The notes below the pieces were generated by a model that was not told the origin of the DNA, ran no database searches, and saw only the letters and a program-made list of their open reading frames with translations. Below are positions 8,734 through 19,561 of a stretch of DNA of 64,000 nucleotides, piece by piece; position 1 is the first letter of the stretch, and every line of letters begins with the position of its first letter. The position numbers and the translations under genes are program-made. Source of the stretch: Neofusicoccum parvum (taxonomy: Eukaryota; Ascomycota; Dothideomycetes; Botryosphaeriales; Botryosphaeriaceae); the NCBI GenBank assembly GCA_020912385.1, contig CP087212.1:496001-560000 (forward strand), read 5' to 3'.

Positions 8734-10527
8734 ATGACATTTTTTGGCCAGTACCATCATCAGAGAAGCACCGTTGCTAGACAAAGCCGATTGTTTGTAA
8801 AACATCCATCGCAGGTAACTGAGCATTTAAGGCAAGGTGACCACATCTTCTATGTAGTATCAGCAGCAATCTCAAGCATGGTTGCCAACAGCACTAGTCT
8901 CCTCCACTTCCAGGGAGAGCTCAACTCAGGTCTCTCTGAGGGTGTATTCAACACGACTCTTCAAGTCGTCTTCACGCGAGTAGCTCTAGCACTTGCTAAA
9001 GAATATGTCCCGAGCACTAAGGCCGTGCCTGTGTTGATGGACCACCTTGTTTCCGAGCGCGCTAAGCAAATGCTGGCATTTTCTTGCGCGATGTTTGGAG
9101 CAACGATGTTCCTTCTGCGCTGCTACAACACTGGCTATGACTTCGTTGTCGCCAATTTCACGTGTTCAGTCACTCTAGGCCCCTTTGAAGAGACGAAGGG
9201 GGAAGTTCTGGAATGGTGTGCCCGAAATCTGCCCAAGCAGTTGTCAAGGAATATGGTTCTGGAACACATTTGGACCGACGGCACTCCTGAGCTGGAGTTT
9301 GTCATTGGACTAGGAACTCATCGTTTCCACTTTCAAGGGACACTCTTCTCTATTACTCGTATGGAGCGTAAGACAAAAATCACGGATACTCGGGGTTCTG
9401 GTGTCCCCGATGTTGGTGGGGAGATGTTTGTGGTTTCTTGCCTTGGCCGAAACCCTGGCATCCTGAAAGCCTTTCTACAGGAATGCAAGGCGTTTGCTAA
9501 ATCACGTCAAGGATCAAAAACCCTTATATACCGCCTTAACGACAGGGGAAAAGCATGGACACAGTTCTCGAAGCCGTCCCGTCCAATGTCGACAGTCGAC
9601 CTTGATGAATGCGTCAAGGCAGACCTTCTTGCGGACGCCAGCCGCTACTTCCACCCTTCCGCCAAAAAGTACTACGCCAACCGTGGAATCCCACTTCGTC
9701 GAGGCTTCCTCTTTCACGGTCCACCGGGCTGCGGTAAATCTTCCATCTCCCAAGCTCTCGCCGGCCACTTCATGGTTCCGCTCTACGTCCTTAGCCTGAG
9801 CAATCCATCCATGACCGACAGCACTCTGGAGCATCTTCTCCGCGGCAGTCCTGAGCGCTGCATCGTACTCATTGAGGACGTTGACTCGGCTGGAATTGAA
9901 CGCGAGTCAATGAAGGCCCAGTCGACGAAGCCCTCCAAAGGCCAGACGAAAATTGGCGACCGGGTCTCTCTATCAGGCCTCCTTAACGCCATTGACGGTG
10001 TCACCGCGCCAGAAGGCCGCCTCCTGATCATGACGTCCAACACACCCGATACTTTGGACCCCGCGCTGATCCGTCCCGGCCGTATTGATAAGCAGGTTTT
10101 CTTCGGTCACGTCTCGCCTCAAGTCGCGTCGCAGATCTTCATGCGCATGTTCACCGAAAGCCCGGACGAGCAGTTCGAGGAGGTGCAACAGGTCACGGAT
10201 GTTGACGTCCCAGTGTTGGCGAAGACTTTTGGCGAGCAGGTGCCCGAGAAGCTGGTTACGCCGGCCGAGGTGCAGTGCTACCTCCTTGATCATCGTGATG
10301 ACCCTGTTTCGGCTGTTCAAAAGACCGGGGCTTGGCTGGATAGAATGGTTGCTCTGAAGGAAAAGGGAACCAATGTGATTGAGGAGGCCGCAGCTGAAGC
10401 TACAGCTGGGGCGCAGGAGGGGTCTTCGGAGAGCTCAAGCAGTGATGAAGAGTCACTGACGTCTGAATCGGATGATAATTGGGGTCTAACCCGTCGCTCT
10501 GGCTTTCCAGAGGGTTGGATTCGTTGA
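8734..10527 (+). CDS. BCS1-like AAA ATPase
   Basis: 597 aa in one open frame. The AAA module has Walker A FHGPPGCGKSS (about residue 328), Walker B CIVLIEDVDSA (about 376), sensor and arginine-finger region LLIMTSNTPDTLDPALIRPG (from 430) and RIDKQVFFG. The GRIDKQVFFG end and the N-terminal half with VRYN-like beta motifs fit the Bcs1 family, which folds or translocates the Rieske protein in mitochondria; fungi carry many diverged paralogues of unknown role. A hydrophobic stretch near residue 112 (MLAFSCAMFGATMFLL) may be the membrane anchor. The C terminus is acidic and Ser rich. The N-terminal 48 residues look poorly conserved, so the start could instead be the ATG at 8878, and a short 5' intron cannot be excluded. 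The LINE lies 132 bp upstream, in the opposite direction. Confidence 0.85.
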   Translation: MTFFGQYHHQRSTVARQSRLFVKHPSQVTEHLRQGDHIFYVVSAAISSMVANSTSLLHFQGELNSGLSEGVFNTTLQVVFTRVALALAKEYVPSTKAVPVLMDHLVSERAKQMLAFSCAMFGATMFLLRCYNTGYDFVVANFTCSVTLGPFEETKGEVLEWCARNLPKQLSRNMVLEHIWTDGTPELEFVIGLGTHRFHFQGTLFSITRMERKTKITDTRGSGVPDVGGEMFVVSCLGRNPGILKAFLQECKAFAKSRQGSKTLIYRLNDRGKAWTQFSKPSRPMSTVDLDECVKADLLADASRYFHPSAKKYYANRGIPLRRGFLFHGPPGCGKSSISQALAGHFMVPLYVLSLSNPSMTDSTLEHLLRGSPERCIVLIEDVDSAGIERESMKAQSTKPSKGQTKIGDRVSLSGLLNAIDGVTAPEGRLLIMTSNTPDTLDPALIRPGRIDKQVFFGHVSPQVASQIFMRMFTESPDEQFEEVQQVTDVDVPVLAKTFGEQVPEKLVTPAEVQCYLLDHRDDPVSAVQKTGAWLDRMVALKEKGTNVIEEAAAEATAGAQEGSSESSSSDEESLTSESDDNWGLTRRSGFPEGWIR

Positions 10528-11673
10528 TTAGTCGTGCTCTTGGGTTGATTATTAATTACCAGTACATCAATCAGAAATATCATAAAAGTTCTTGTTCAGC
10601 CGTGCAACTGAAGTGTCATTCCAAAGTGTCCTCATTCTCCCCGGGGCGGGCTGTAAAGTCGAATACCCCCATTGACTTGCCAAATCGTGCCGTCTCCTCT
10701 CCCTGTTGCTTACTCACTCTGCTTCCCCTATGTCCAACCATCGGCCCAGGGCTGTTGACTCAACCACACAGTTAGTGCATTAGTCATGAGTGAGTTCCGT
10801 AGCAAAACGCAACATGACTTGTGTGTCCCTGTGCTCCTCTTTTCACACGAATCAAATGCCAACTTCTTCCCTTTGTCTTCAATTCTGTTCTCCTCGCGCA
10901 TACGCCTGACATACTTATCAGTCACCCAGCAGCCTCCCACAACTTAGCGCAGAGTTTCGCACCAGCCTTCCGCGTCTCTCCACCAGACCACCACGGCACC
11001 ACCGCAAAGCTCTGACCCACACGTCCAAAAGCCTAGCGCACCATCCCAGAACTCCAGAACTCCGATCTCCGGTTTCAAGGCACACCATGATGTGCATCTC
11101 GCATATCTCGTCTCCACCACGCTTAGCATCCGCACAGGATTCAGCTTTCACCAGGGAACCCAGAGTCCCATGGGCTATAGCAACGTAACACGCCGCCGGC
11201 GCCGCGAGTCGCGCGAATACGACCGCGCTTCCTCGCTTGCGCAATGCCGTCGCTACGTCCCAGCCAAAAGAGCGCGCGCGGCCCGAAAAGCCCTGATCGC
11301 GTTTGCTCGACCAGCGCGGTGCCGGGCTCGCGTCGCGATTGGCCCAAAGGGTTTCCCGTTCGGGAAGGTCCGGGTGCAGTGTGTCTCAGCGGCCGAGTCT
11401 GGCTGATTGGACTGATGGATGCACGGTGGATCTTTTCGCTCTCTGTTACACGTACGTTTCTCGATGCGTCTAGGTACGAAAATAGGTCGTCGTCGTGCCG
11501 CGGGCACTACTGCCAATCAACCCTCCTGCGGCCGCGCACTGGCGCGCGGCAAAATCCCACAACCACCGGCGGCAATTCAATCTACCGGGCATCCACGCCC
11601 CGCCGCTCTGCTCCAGGCGATCTCCTCCAAGACAGGCACACATAGCTCTCAACCTCCCCAGCCCATCATCCCC
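10528..11673. other. Intergenic region between convergent genes
   Basis: About 1.1 kb between the 3' ends of the AAA ATPase and the FAD monooxygenase. Open frames on both strands are short and overlap; none shows a motif. GC rises from about 11100 onward. Nothing else is seen. Confidence 0.45.
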
Positions 11674-13211
11674 CTACAGCCTCGCCTCCACCGCCACCGG
11701 CTGCGCGCCATCCGCCGCCGTCGCCGCGTCCGGGTCGGGCAGGAACTCCAGCCACGGGCCGGCCCGGGAGAAGGCGCCGTACAGGTCCGCCTTGCGGCCG
11801 TCGGGGATGTACGGGCTGACCCAGCGGCTGGCCATCTTCAGGTACCAGGTGTCCTGGGCCTCGTAGCGGGTGACGACGCCGGACAGCGACACCACCGTCT
11901 CGGCGCGCGAGCGGTGCGCCGCCTCGTACGTCTGCTCGAACAGCGTGGCCAGCTCCGCCTGCGTGGGCGCGGGCGAGGACGCCAGCAGCGCGTGCAGGCC
12001 GTTGGTCAGGCGCACGATGCCCTCGTACGCGGTGTTGGCGCCGAGGCCGGGGTTGACGGTGGCCTGGTTGGCGGGGAAAAGGTCAGTCAATCTGGGAGTT
12101 CGAGAGGCGAAGGTGGGCGTTGGGGGGGGGGGGGGGGGGGGGGATTGCATACCTTGTGCACCGAGTCGCCCACCAGCACGACGCGGCCGTGGCTCCACTT
12201 CTTGCTGACGCCCTCCTCCAGCGGCGCCAGCGTCGCCCGCACCCGCGTGTCCCACAGGTCCTGCAGCGTGTAGCCCGGCCCGATCACCGTCTTGCCGTAC
12301 TCGCCCACCAGCTGGGCCGCGTCGGCGTCGGTGAAGCGCGGCACGTTCGGCATGCGCGTCACCTGCGGCATCTTGACGTAGAAGAACCAGAAGAGCAGCC
12401 CGGGCACGCCGGCCGTCGAGAAGGAGGAGTGGTAGTCGTAGTATGAGGTGTGGATCATGCCGTCGTCCATCATCGGCTTGGAAGGGTCGTTTTTGGAGAC
12501 GCCGAAGAGGCACTTGTACTCGGCCGTGAATGCTGGGGTGGGGAGAGACGGGGTTAGTAGGTGCATGCTACAGCTGCACTGCAGGGCGGGTGATGGTAGA
12601 CTCACCCTCCTTGATCTCCTTCTCCAGCTCGGGCTGCGTCTTGGCAACCTCGTCCGCCATGAGATTCCTCACATGGCTGTGGATGCCGTCGGATCCCACC
12701 AGAATGCTGCCCTTGATGCTCTCGCCCGTGCTGGTCACGACGGTGATTCCGTCCTCTGACTCGGTGTACGACGCAACGGCCGTGTTTGTTCGCACCTTCG
12801 ACTTGTCCTTGACGTGGCTGTGGAGGATCTTGATGGCCTCGCAGCGCTCAAGGAAGACCCAAGGCCGGCCCAGGCTGTGTTGCCGTCAGCAAAGCTTCGA
12901 TTGGCGAACCGGCCAACATACCGCTCGTGGATGTCCTTGAACAGGCGTGAGTCCTCGAAGCACTTGCCATTCTCGTCAAAGTGTTGTCTGTAGGCAATGG
13001 GCACGGTGGTGTTCTTGAAGGTCTCCCAGATGCCCAATTGCTCAAACACCTTGATGGAGTGGGGCTGGAAGCCAATGGAGGCTCCCAGCTGCGGGCCAAT
13101 GTCGCCCTTCTCGAGCAGGACGTAGTCAATGCCGGCGCTCTCGAGGCAGAGGGCCAGCATAAGGCCGCCCAGACTGCCGCCGGCAATGATGACTTTGAAA
13201 GGCGCAGCCAT
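11674..13211 (-). CDS. PaxM-like FAD-dependent monooxygenase
   Basis: Four exons, 13211-12922, 12874-12606, 12532-12153 and 12063-11674, give 442 aa. All three introns have GT/AG ends; the first keeps a GCTGAC branch site. The N terminus has the FAD-binding GGSLGGLMLALCLESAG followed by VLLEK. GASIGF (near 46), GSDGIHSHVR (near 156, the DG motif) and VVLVGDSVHK (near 307, the GD motif that holds the FAD ribityl chain) complete the class A flavin hydroxylase pattern. PWVFLERCEAI matches the PaxM/salicylate-hydroxylase-like fungal subgroup. The enzyme should use NAD(P)H and O2 to hydroxylate or epoxidise a small substrate. No C-terminal membrane helix is obvious. No prenyltransferase or cyclase is nearby, so membership of a metabolite cluster is not supported. 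Intron 3 contains a 22-base G tract. Confidence 0.87.
12122..12143. repeat. Mononucleotide tract of 22 G
   Basis: Twenty-two consecutive G on the plus strand (C on the coding strand) inside intron 3 of the FAD monooxygenase, 9 bases from its donor site. It can slip during replication and sequencing, so its length may be wrong or variable. Confidence 0.9.
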
Positions 13212-14655
13212 GGTAGAAATGCCCGAATATGAGACCGATGGCGAGTTATGGCGTGCTTGAGGCTAAAGCGAGGGTACGAGCTCGCGATTGGAGCTCTGGG
13301 GGAAAAAGAAACAGAAGTGTCGGAGATGGTCAAGTGGGGACGGGGGGTTTTCAAGACTGCAAGCAGCCGAGCTGGGGTTAAATAGGCCTGTGCGGGCACG
13401 AGGAGGAGCACAAAGGCCGCGTCAGGCCACAGACTGGTGTATGTGTGCTGACTTGGACTGGACGATAAGTAGCTGCGGGACGGTTTCCCAGTTGGTTTGA
13501 TTGGAGCTGCTCGCCATTACTCGAAGGGCAGTCCTGGTCGGTTTCATGGTTGCTGATTGGCATGTCCATGACAGAGGCTGCCGACCAATTTTAGGGGGAC
13601 CTGTTCAGCGGGTACGGCGCAGGTGAAGATGCATGAGGATTGGGGGGCAAGGGGATGGCTGGGGGCGATGCGGCACAGCGCGTCAGTGCGCAGGCAGCGA
13701 TCTAAAGAAAAGAAGCTGCGGCCCACGGCAGCACCACAGCGGCCGCGACAGCGACCGCGGAGGCAGCGCGCCAGCAGCGCCGGCGCCGGAGACGCGGCGA
13801 ACAGGTACGTGGTACTCGGGGACGCAGCAGCGAGGCAGCCGCAGGGGCGCTGGGCGGACGGCGCTGCAGGAACCAGGCCCGCGCGTGGCGGCCTCCGCAC
13901 CAGGGCCCGCGGCCAGGCCCCAGGGCCCATCGTGCGCACGGCAACCCTGGCGGCGCAGCAGCCCGCGATTCGCCAGGCGCGACGGCAGCGGGGCGGCCGG
14001 CCAACGGCGCGGGCGGCGCCCCCGTCGGCGCCCTCGGGCCCGTGGGTCCTCGCACCACTCGCCCTCGCACCCTCGTCCGGGAACACTTCCGCGCAGCCAA
14101 CGGGCTGCCGCGGCGGTGAGCGGCCTGCAAATCTTGAAAAAGCCCCATCGTGCTTTTCATGCGCCTGCTGCGTTTCGCACCCGCCAATCCTCACCGATCT
14201 CGGCTCCCGCGCGCCGTCGCCGCCAGGAATTCGCCGGTCCCTGGACGATCACCTCACTGCCAGCCGGCCTCCACGACCCTCCCAGCGCCACACGCGAGCA
14301 GCCTTGGCTCCGCAAGGCTTGTCTCGTGGGAGCAACCCTGCCCGGCGCTGGAGAGTCGCGTAGAGGATGCGCCGCGGAGTCAGTGGCCGGCCCGGGGGCA
14401 GTGGTGCAATGGCTCCGTTATACCGTATGTACAATAATGCGCTCTCGCTCCCAATCGGGCTGCCCGGGTTCTTCCTTACGGCACTAGCACACTGTTGCAA
14501 ATCCGCTGCCGACAGGGGCGTCGCGTGTACGCCTTTAATTAACAATAACCACCTCCAAGCTTGTTTTCCTGTTGGTTTTGCGTCGACGACATCCTCCCGC
14601 CCATCCCCCCTTCTCCACTTCGTCTTTTCCTTCGTCGTCTCTGCCGGTTTCCGAG
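13212..14655. other. Divergent promoter region with a GC-rich island
   Basis: 1.44 kb between two genes transcribed away from each other. The part from about 13620 to 14140 is extremely GC rich with GCN/CGN-type runs; long open frames occur there in several frames of both strands at once, which is expected from lack of stop codons in such DNA and not evidence of coding. CT-rich sequence from about 14590 to 14650 looks like the leader of the downstream gene. Confidence 0.5.
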
Positions 14656-16314
14656 ATGACCTTTGCGCTCGAGGTGCAAAAGCTGTTGACATGGGTCCCG
14701 AGAGATGACGCGCAGAACTACACGCCGGCCGACATTCCGCTGGCCGGCAGAACCATCTCTGTGGGTTGCGCTTCTCCTGCCCGAACCGGTCTTGGCTAAC
14801 GCCTCGCAGATGATCCTGTCGCTAGTGACGCTCTGCGTTATTTCTGTCTGCATCACTCGCCGCGTGCAGAACGTCCACCGGTGGTCAACTCTGCCGCTCG
14901 GCGCGTGGTACATTGTGCTGATCTACGTCGACTCCTTCCTCTTCATCTTCATCACCACCGTGTTCAAGGATGTTGGCTTGAATGAGACCATGACAATATG
15001 CAGAGGCGCTATTCTTCTTTGTCTCACTCTTTACTTGTCCACGAAAGTCTGCGTGTACTTGTTTCTCGTCGAAAAAGCGGTAGGTACGGCGCTGCGTGGT
15101 AGCACTCTGCACCTGCTGACAACGACCCAGTACATTGTCCGCGGCAGCAACATTCCCCGGTACAGGGATCCGCTCTACATCTTGAACATCACTGGAGCAA
15201 TGGCACCCTACGGCGTACTGGCAATCCTGAACATCATCTGGTGAGGTCCACCGGCCATCTCGGAACCGGGAGCCTCAGCTAACTCCGCTCCAGGAGATTC
15301 TCACGCATAGACAACGGCACTTGTGTTATCGGCATGGAGAAAAAAGCCCTCCTCCCGCTCATCGTCTTCGACGTCGCAGTCAACATCTACCTCACCACGC
15401 TCTTCATCGTGCCTCTCCGCCGTACGATCCCACACCCAACCCGGAGACCGACCCGCACCACCGCTAACCTCCAACTTCTCTACCACAGAACTCTACTCCT
15501 ACAAAAGCCAAGCGAACGCCACCCTCCACACCATGGCCGTCCGCACCTTCATCGGCTCCTGCGCCACCCTCGCCTCCTCCATCACCAACCTCACCCTCCT
15601 CATGGTCCTCGACGGCGAGCCCGCCTGGGTCTGCTTCCTCAGCTGCAACGTCGAAAGTGCGCCCCCCTCCCCTCCCACCGCCAACCAGGCCCGCACTAAC
15701 ACCCCCGCACAGTCCTCTTCTCCGTCCTCATCCTCCACTGGGTCACGTCGCGCGACCGCACCGGCCAGACCACCAACCGCAGCTACTCGCGCTCGGGCGG
15801 GCAGATGCCGTCGGGCGGCAACGGCAACGGCGAAGCCTCCGGCTCGAACCCGCTGTCGTCGTCGTCGCGCAGCCGCACCCGCCGCGACGCCAAGACCAAG
15901 ATCGGCACCGAGACCCTCATCTCGGAGCACTACGGCGCCGCGCGCGGCGGCGACACCTGGCCGGATGACACCGTCGCGACGACGACGGTCGACGGCGGCT
16001 GGCCCGACGACACGCGCGCGGTCATCGATGCGCGCTGCGAGAGGGCGGGCGGCGGGTATAGGGGTGAGGGCGGCGGCATCGCGCTGGATCGGATCGTCGT
16101 GACGAAGGAGAGCGAGGTGCGGACGACGAGGGATGAGAGGAGGCATACGCGGGAGGTGAGCGGGGCGAGGGGGATAGGGAGGGGCGGCGCGGTGGTCGAG
16201 TATGTGACGGATCACAGTGATGGGAGGAGTGAGACGGAGACGGCGGGGTCGGCGAGTAGGAGGGAGGGGAGTACGGATGGGATTGTGAGGCCGGATCCGA
16301 CGCATATGGTGTGA
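14656..16314 (+). CDS. Seven-TM fungal membrane protein of unknown function
   Basis: Five exons, 14656-14760, 14810-15240, 15294-15421, 15489-15656 and 15713-16314, give 477 aa. Each junction keeps frame and has GT/AG ends. Seven hydrophobic segments lie at roughly residues 36-53, 68-88, 103-124, 165-179, 197-217, 237-258 and 267-286. Conserved-looking pieces include FSRIDNGTCVIG, MAVRTFIGSCATL and FSVLILHWVTS. The last 190 residues are a hydrophilic, Ser/Arg/Gly/Asp-rich cytosolic tail. I know this layout from a conserved family of fungal integral membrane proteins without an assigned function; the seven helices and long tail resemble a GPCR, but that is only topology. The start is the first ATG in the frame. 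It is divergent from the FAD monooxygenase. Confidence 0.82.
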
Positions 16315-17199
16315 TGAGCGGACATACGGGATATGTGTAATGGCGTTGGGTTGGAAGGGCGTTGAGAGCAGGGGGGTTTCTCTTTTGTGATATCTCAAGC
16401 GTGTTGTCTCAGTTGACTCTGCGGAGTTGGGACTGTAGTACTATGATCGACGCCTCGGTGGGCCTGTCGCATGTCTGTAGATTTGATCTGGTCCCGATGG
16501 GACGTAGACGATATTCCGATGACATGATGTAAAGTCTTTCAGTAGGATCAGAAAGCATCACCCCTGATGTGGGCTATTAGAGTGGATCAAATAGAGCTAT
16601 GAGATCTGCCCGCATCGCTGCAGGTGCAGAAACCGTGAACCAGGACCGCGGGAATCTTCACGGCCCTGTGGGGAGTGTGTACGACGCTGCATGTAATCAT
16701 CCGGGGCTTTCCTAGTCCTCGGTCCGCGGAGCCGAAAGTGGCGTCAACGCGGGCTGTAGTGGGTCCGGAACCGCCAGGATGGTGAGCTTGGAAGCTTACG
16801 CCATTGCCAAGGGCGATGAGGGTTAGGATGACAGGGTTTATCGGCTGAAGAGGAAATTCAGAGGAGTTGTACAATGAATTGAGAGAGTGAGGAGTATTGC
16901 TGTGTGTATCTACTATCTACCGACGTGAATTTAAGGCATTTGTGTTGTTATGGAACGTAGTAATGTGAATTATTCGACTGGTCCTATGTACAAGAAGGAA
17001 TTTCTAAAGAGAAAAGAGGAAAGCAGACGTACGCAAATAAAGCAAATAAATATGAAACAGCGAATTAGTGATAATAAGTCAACTGGAAATGGAATCGGAC
17101 GAGTCCTAACATGTGTGGTGAAAACTCTGTCTGAAATACTTTCAACAAACATGGTGTGAATGTCCCGGCCTTGGAACAGATGTATCGAGGTTCTTGCAA
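16315..17199. other. Intergenic region between convergent genes
   Basis: About 0.9 kb between the stop codons of the 7-TM gene and the HET gene. The second half is AT rich. No gene or RNA is seen. Confidence 0.5.
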
Positions 17200-19561
17200 C
17201 TAAACAAGATACACGGTTTCCCATGGAAGATCATCTGCAGTCTCTGCGTCAAAGAATTGCCGATACTGCCCCATGAGCTCCAGGTAGTTGTTCGCGAATG
17301 TAGGACCCTTACATCCATGCAAATAGCACTCACCCACGAGCAGGAATTTGCTCATGTCTTCGGACAAAGGCCGCAATACAAACGGAACACTCGCACCATT
17401 CAGTATGCAGACGATGTCAAGGCCACGAGCCGCACGAGGACATATGGCAAGAGACCTTTTCGTCAGCCGCATATTCCGGCCTTGGGAGAACGTCTGAATG
17501 TCCTGAAACCCCCTTCCGTAGCCCATCTTGTCGAAGTTCTCAAGTAGACTGAAGTTGACATTTGGTTGCGTCAACGATCCTTCGAAGTATTCCCCAGAGA
17601 TGAACACGGGACCGCAGGGCTTGGTCCATATCCCCAGTCCTTTAATTGACTCCAATCTCAGAATTTTGACTTCGAGCAAATACCCAACTCGTCGAGTTTG
17701 GGTTTCTTGTGACTGACTAGCCCGGATAGACGCGATTGACGACTGAGGGTTTCCCCCCTGTCTAGGCCTCCAGTATGCGAGAGAGGATATTCGTCGACTT
17801 TCACTGAAGTCCAGCACCCACGAAGGAATCGATGGGATAACCTCGCGACGATCTAGTGAGTCTCCGTTCCCTATTTTTTCGGACGTAATTCCCTTGGCGA
17901 AACGGTGGCAAGTATCAGGCGCTTCTTCCATGCTCAAAATTGATAAAACCATGTAGAGCTCATCTCTGACAAGTTTTCGATCGGATATTGGCAACTGGGA
18001 GGCTCTGGCTACAAATTCGTCGAGTGAATGAACTTTAGTCGAGCAGATATGCAACGCTCGTAAAACCGCAATTAGTAGACCATTTGGGAAGATTACACTA
18101 CTTTCCAAGAGCGTGGACACGCCAAGCACATCATACAACGCCTTTCCTTCTGGTGATGCCTCTATGCCTCCAGAAGTGATCGGACATGATCCATCCTTTT
18201 GTTTCATCGCAACAGTTTCTTGATCTTCCACGCCTTGCGACTTTGAAACTTGCTTGACCAACCTCTTCATGCCCTGCCATAGCTTTTTTTAATTCTTTTT
18301 CCCATTGGAAATCTCTAGGTGTGCTTTCCCAGTCTGACATAGCATTGTAGTCCATCAACCGTCGCGGGAGATCCAGAGAACGCATGAACAGGCTACCACG
18401 ATCACCCGGATGGGCAGAGTGATCCAAACTCATAACCCACTCTATAAATTCTGAGATATGATCCCAAAAATACTGGAAAAGCCCCTGTGTTGATCCGGTG
18501 ATCACCATCGGAGGTTCTTGCTGATACTGTATTCCAGCATCCGTTAGAATATCAAGATGGTTGTACGTTTCGATTACTTGAGCTGTGACATTCGAGAAAA
18601 GGTCTTCCACAGGCAGGTTGTAATCTGGGACGAGCGGAAGGTCTTCAGGGTTCTCAAGAAGCCCAAGTAAGGCATATATCTTGTCTCGAGGATTCGTGGA
18701 TGAACAGCCTCTCGCAGCGTTGATCAAGGATATCAGATCCTTGAAAGGCTTGCTGTCTCTCTGAACGAGGACAGGCGGAATTTTCCCTTCCTTGTTCATG
18801 GCGTGGTGGCCGAAAGCGTGTAGTCCCCCAGGGGTCAGAAACTTCCAGTCCAGAATTTCTGGCCCCACGATCACCAACGATTTCTTGGCCATAGCGGCTT
18901 CTTGTAATACCCAGACTCTTGAAAACCATGGACTAGACAAGAAGTTGGTTGTGAAGATGCGATAGCGATAGGCGGTAGTCCCGTGCCTGAGGGAGTCAAA
19001 GAAACCATGGAGCTCTGGAGTCCAATCCAGTCCTAGATGTATCAAGACACACTCTGCTTCCGAATATATCTTGCTCATCAAAGGGACCTGGTGATTTTTT
19101 TCCAAGATGTCCGCCTGATTAATGCAAACTGCATCAATCCAAAGGAGTCGGTCGGAGTTTTCGCGGCGCAAATCAGTCAATGCGGCTTTGCAGTTGACAG
19201 TTACATCTAGTGGGCCGGTTTGGGTGTAAATTTGCTCCGTGGCTGATGTATTACCCCAGGTGTATGATATGGCCTCATAAGGCGGATGATCGTCAATGTT
19301 GAACCGAAGGATCTCACATACAATTGGAACCTGGTCTCGGCCGGGCAAGACACGAATCAAGCGAAAGTGGGTGGGTTGAAGAAGAGGTTTGTGAACAAAG
19401 TGAGATGCAGTAGTGGTGCTTGAGATTTCCGAAAGGACGTGTTGAGACTGCGTGTTCAGACCAGATAAAGAGATTCGACCACTACATCCAATGCAGAAAA
19501 CCATTCCGTCAATGCTCGACATATCAGGCACTTTACATGTGCAGGATTCATTGTCCGCCAT
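17200..19561 (-). pseudogene. HET-domain (heterokaryon incompatibility) gene with a one-base frameshift
   Basis: Two overlapping frames together resemble one HET protein. The first, from ATG 19561 to a stop at 18131, has the HET signature: YEAISYTWG near residue 94, LLWIDAVCINQ near 138 and FSRVWVLQEAA near 212, then RDKIYALLGL. The second frame, running to 17200, carries the typical HET C terminus with FVLRPLSEDM and LVGECYLHG. No splice sites of consensus type lie at the switch; instead the frames cross at a run of seven A (plus strand T at 18284-18290). With one base fewer there the gene would encode about 786 aa. HET proteins trigger cell death when unlike strains fuse, and null alleles are common. 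So this is either a broken allele, a sequencing slip or, less likely, a programmed shift. An open frame continues upstream to about 20011 but has no earlier ATG. As it stands the product would be a 476-aa protein that keeps the HET domain. Confidence 0.8.
18284..18290 (-). other. A7 homopolymer at the HET frameshift
   Basis: Seven T on the plus strand (A on the coding strand). The reading frame that carries the HET domain and the frame that carries the C-terminal part differ by exactly one base, and this run is the most likely place of the change. Confidence 0.65.

Noticed and set aside
13544..14487. Several overlapping open frames of 160-285 codons on both strands
   Set aside because: They occupy the same GC-rich island in at least four frames at once. 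This is what DNA with few TA-containing stops produces.
11674..16314. Secondary-metabolite gene cluster around the FAD monooxygenase
   Set aside because: No polyketide synthase, NRPS, terpene cyclase, prenyltransferase, transporter or pathway regulator is recognisable nearby.
15499..16398. 299-codon minus-strand open frame
   Set aside because: It lies opposite the last exons of the 7-TM gene, is Arg/Pro/Ala rich as expected from GC-rich antisense DNA, and has no motif.
18131..18290. An intron that would join the two HET frames
   Set aside because: No GTRNGT donor with a matching branch site and acceptor lies in the overlap; a one-base change in the A7 run explains the frames more simply.
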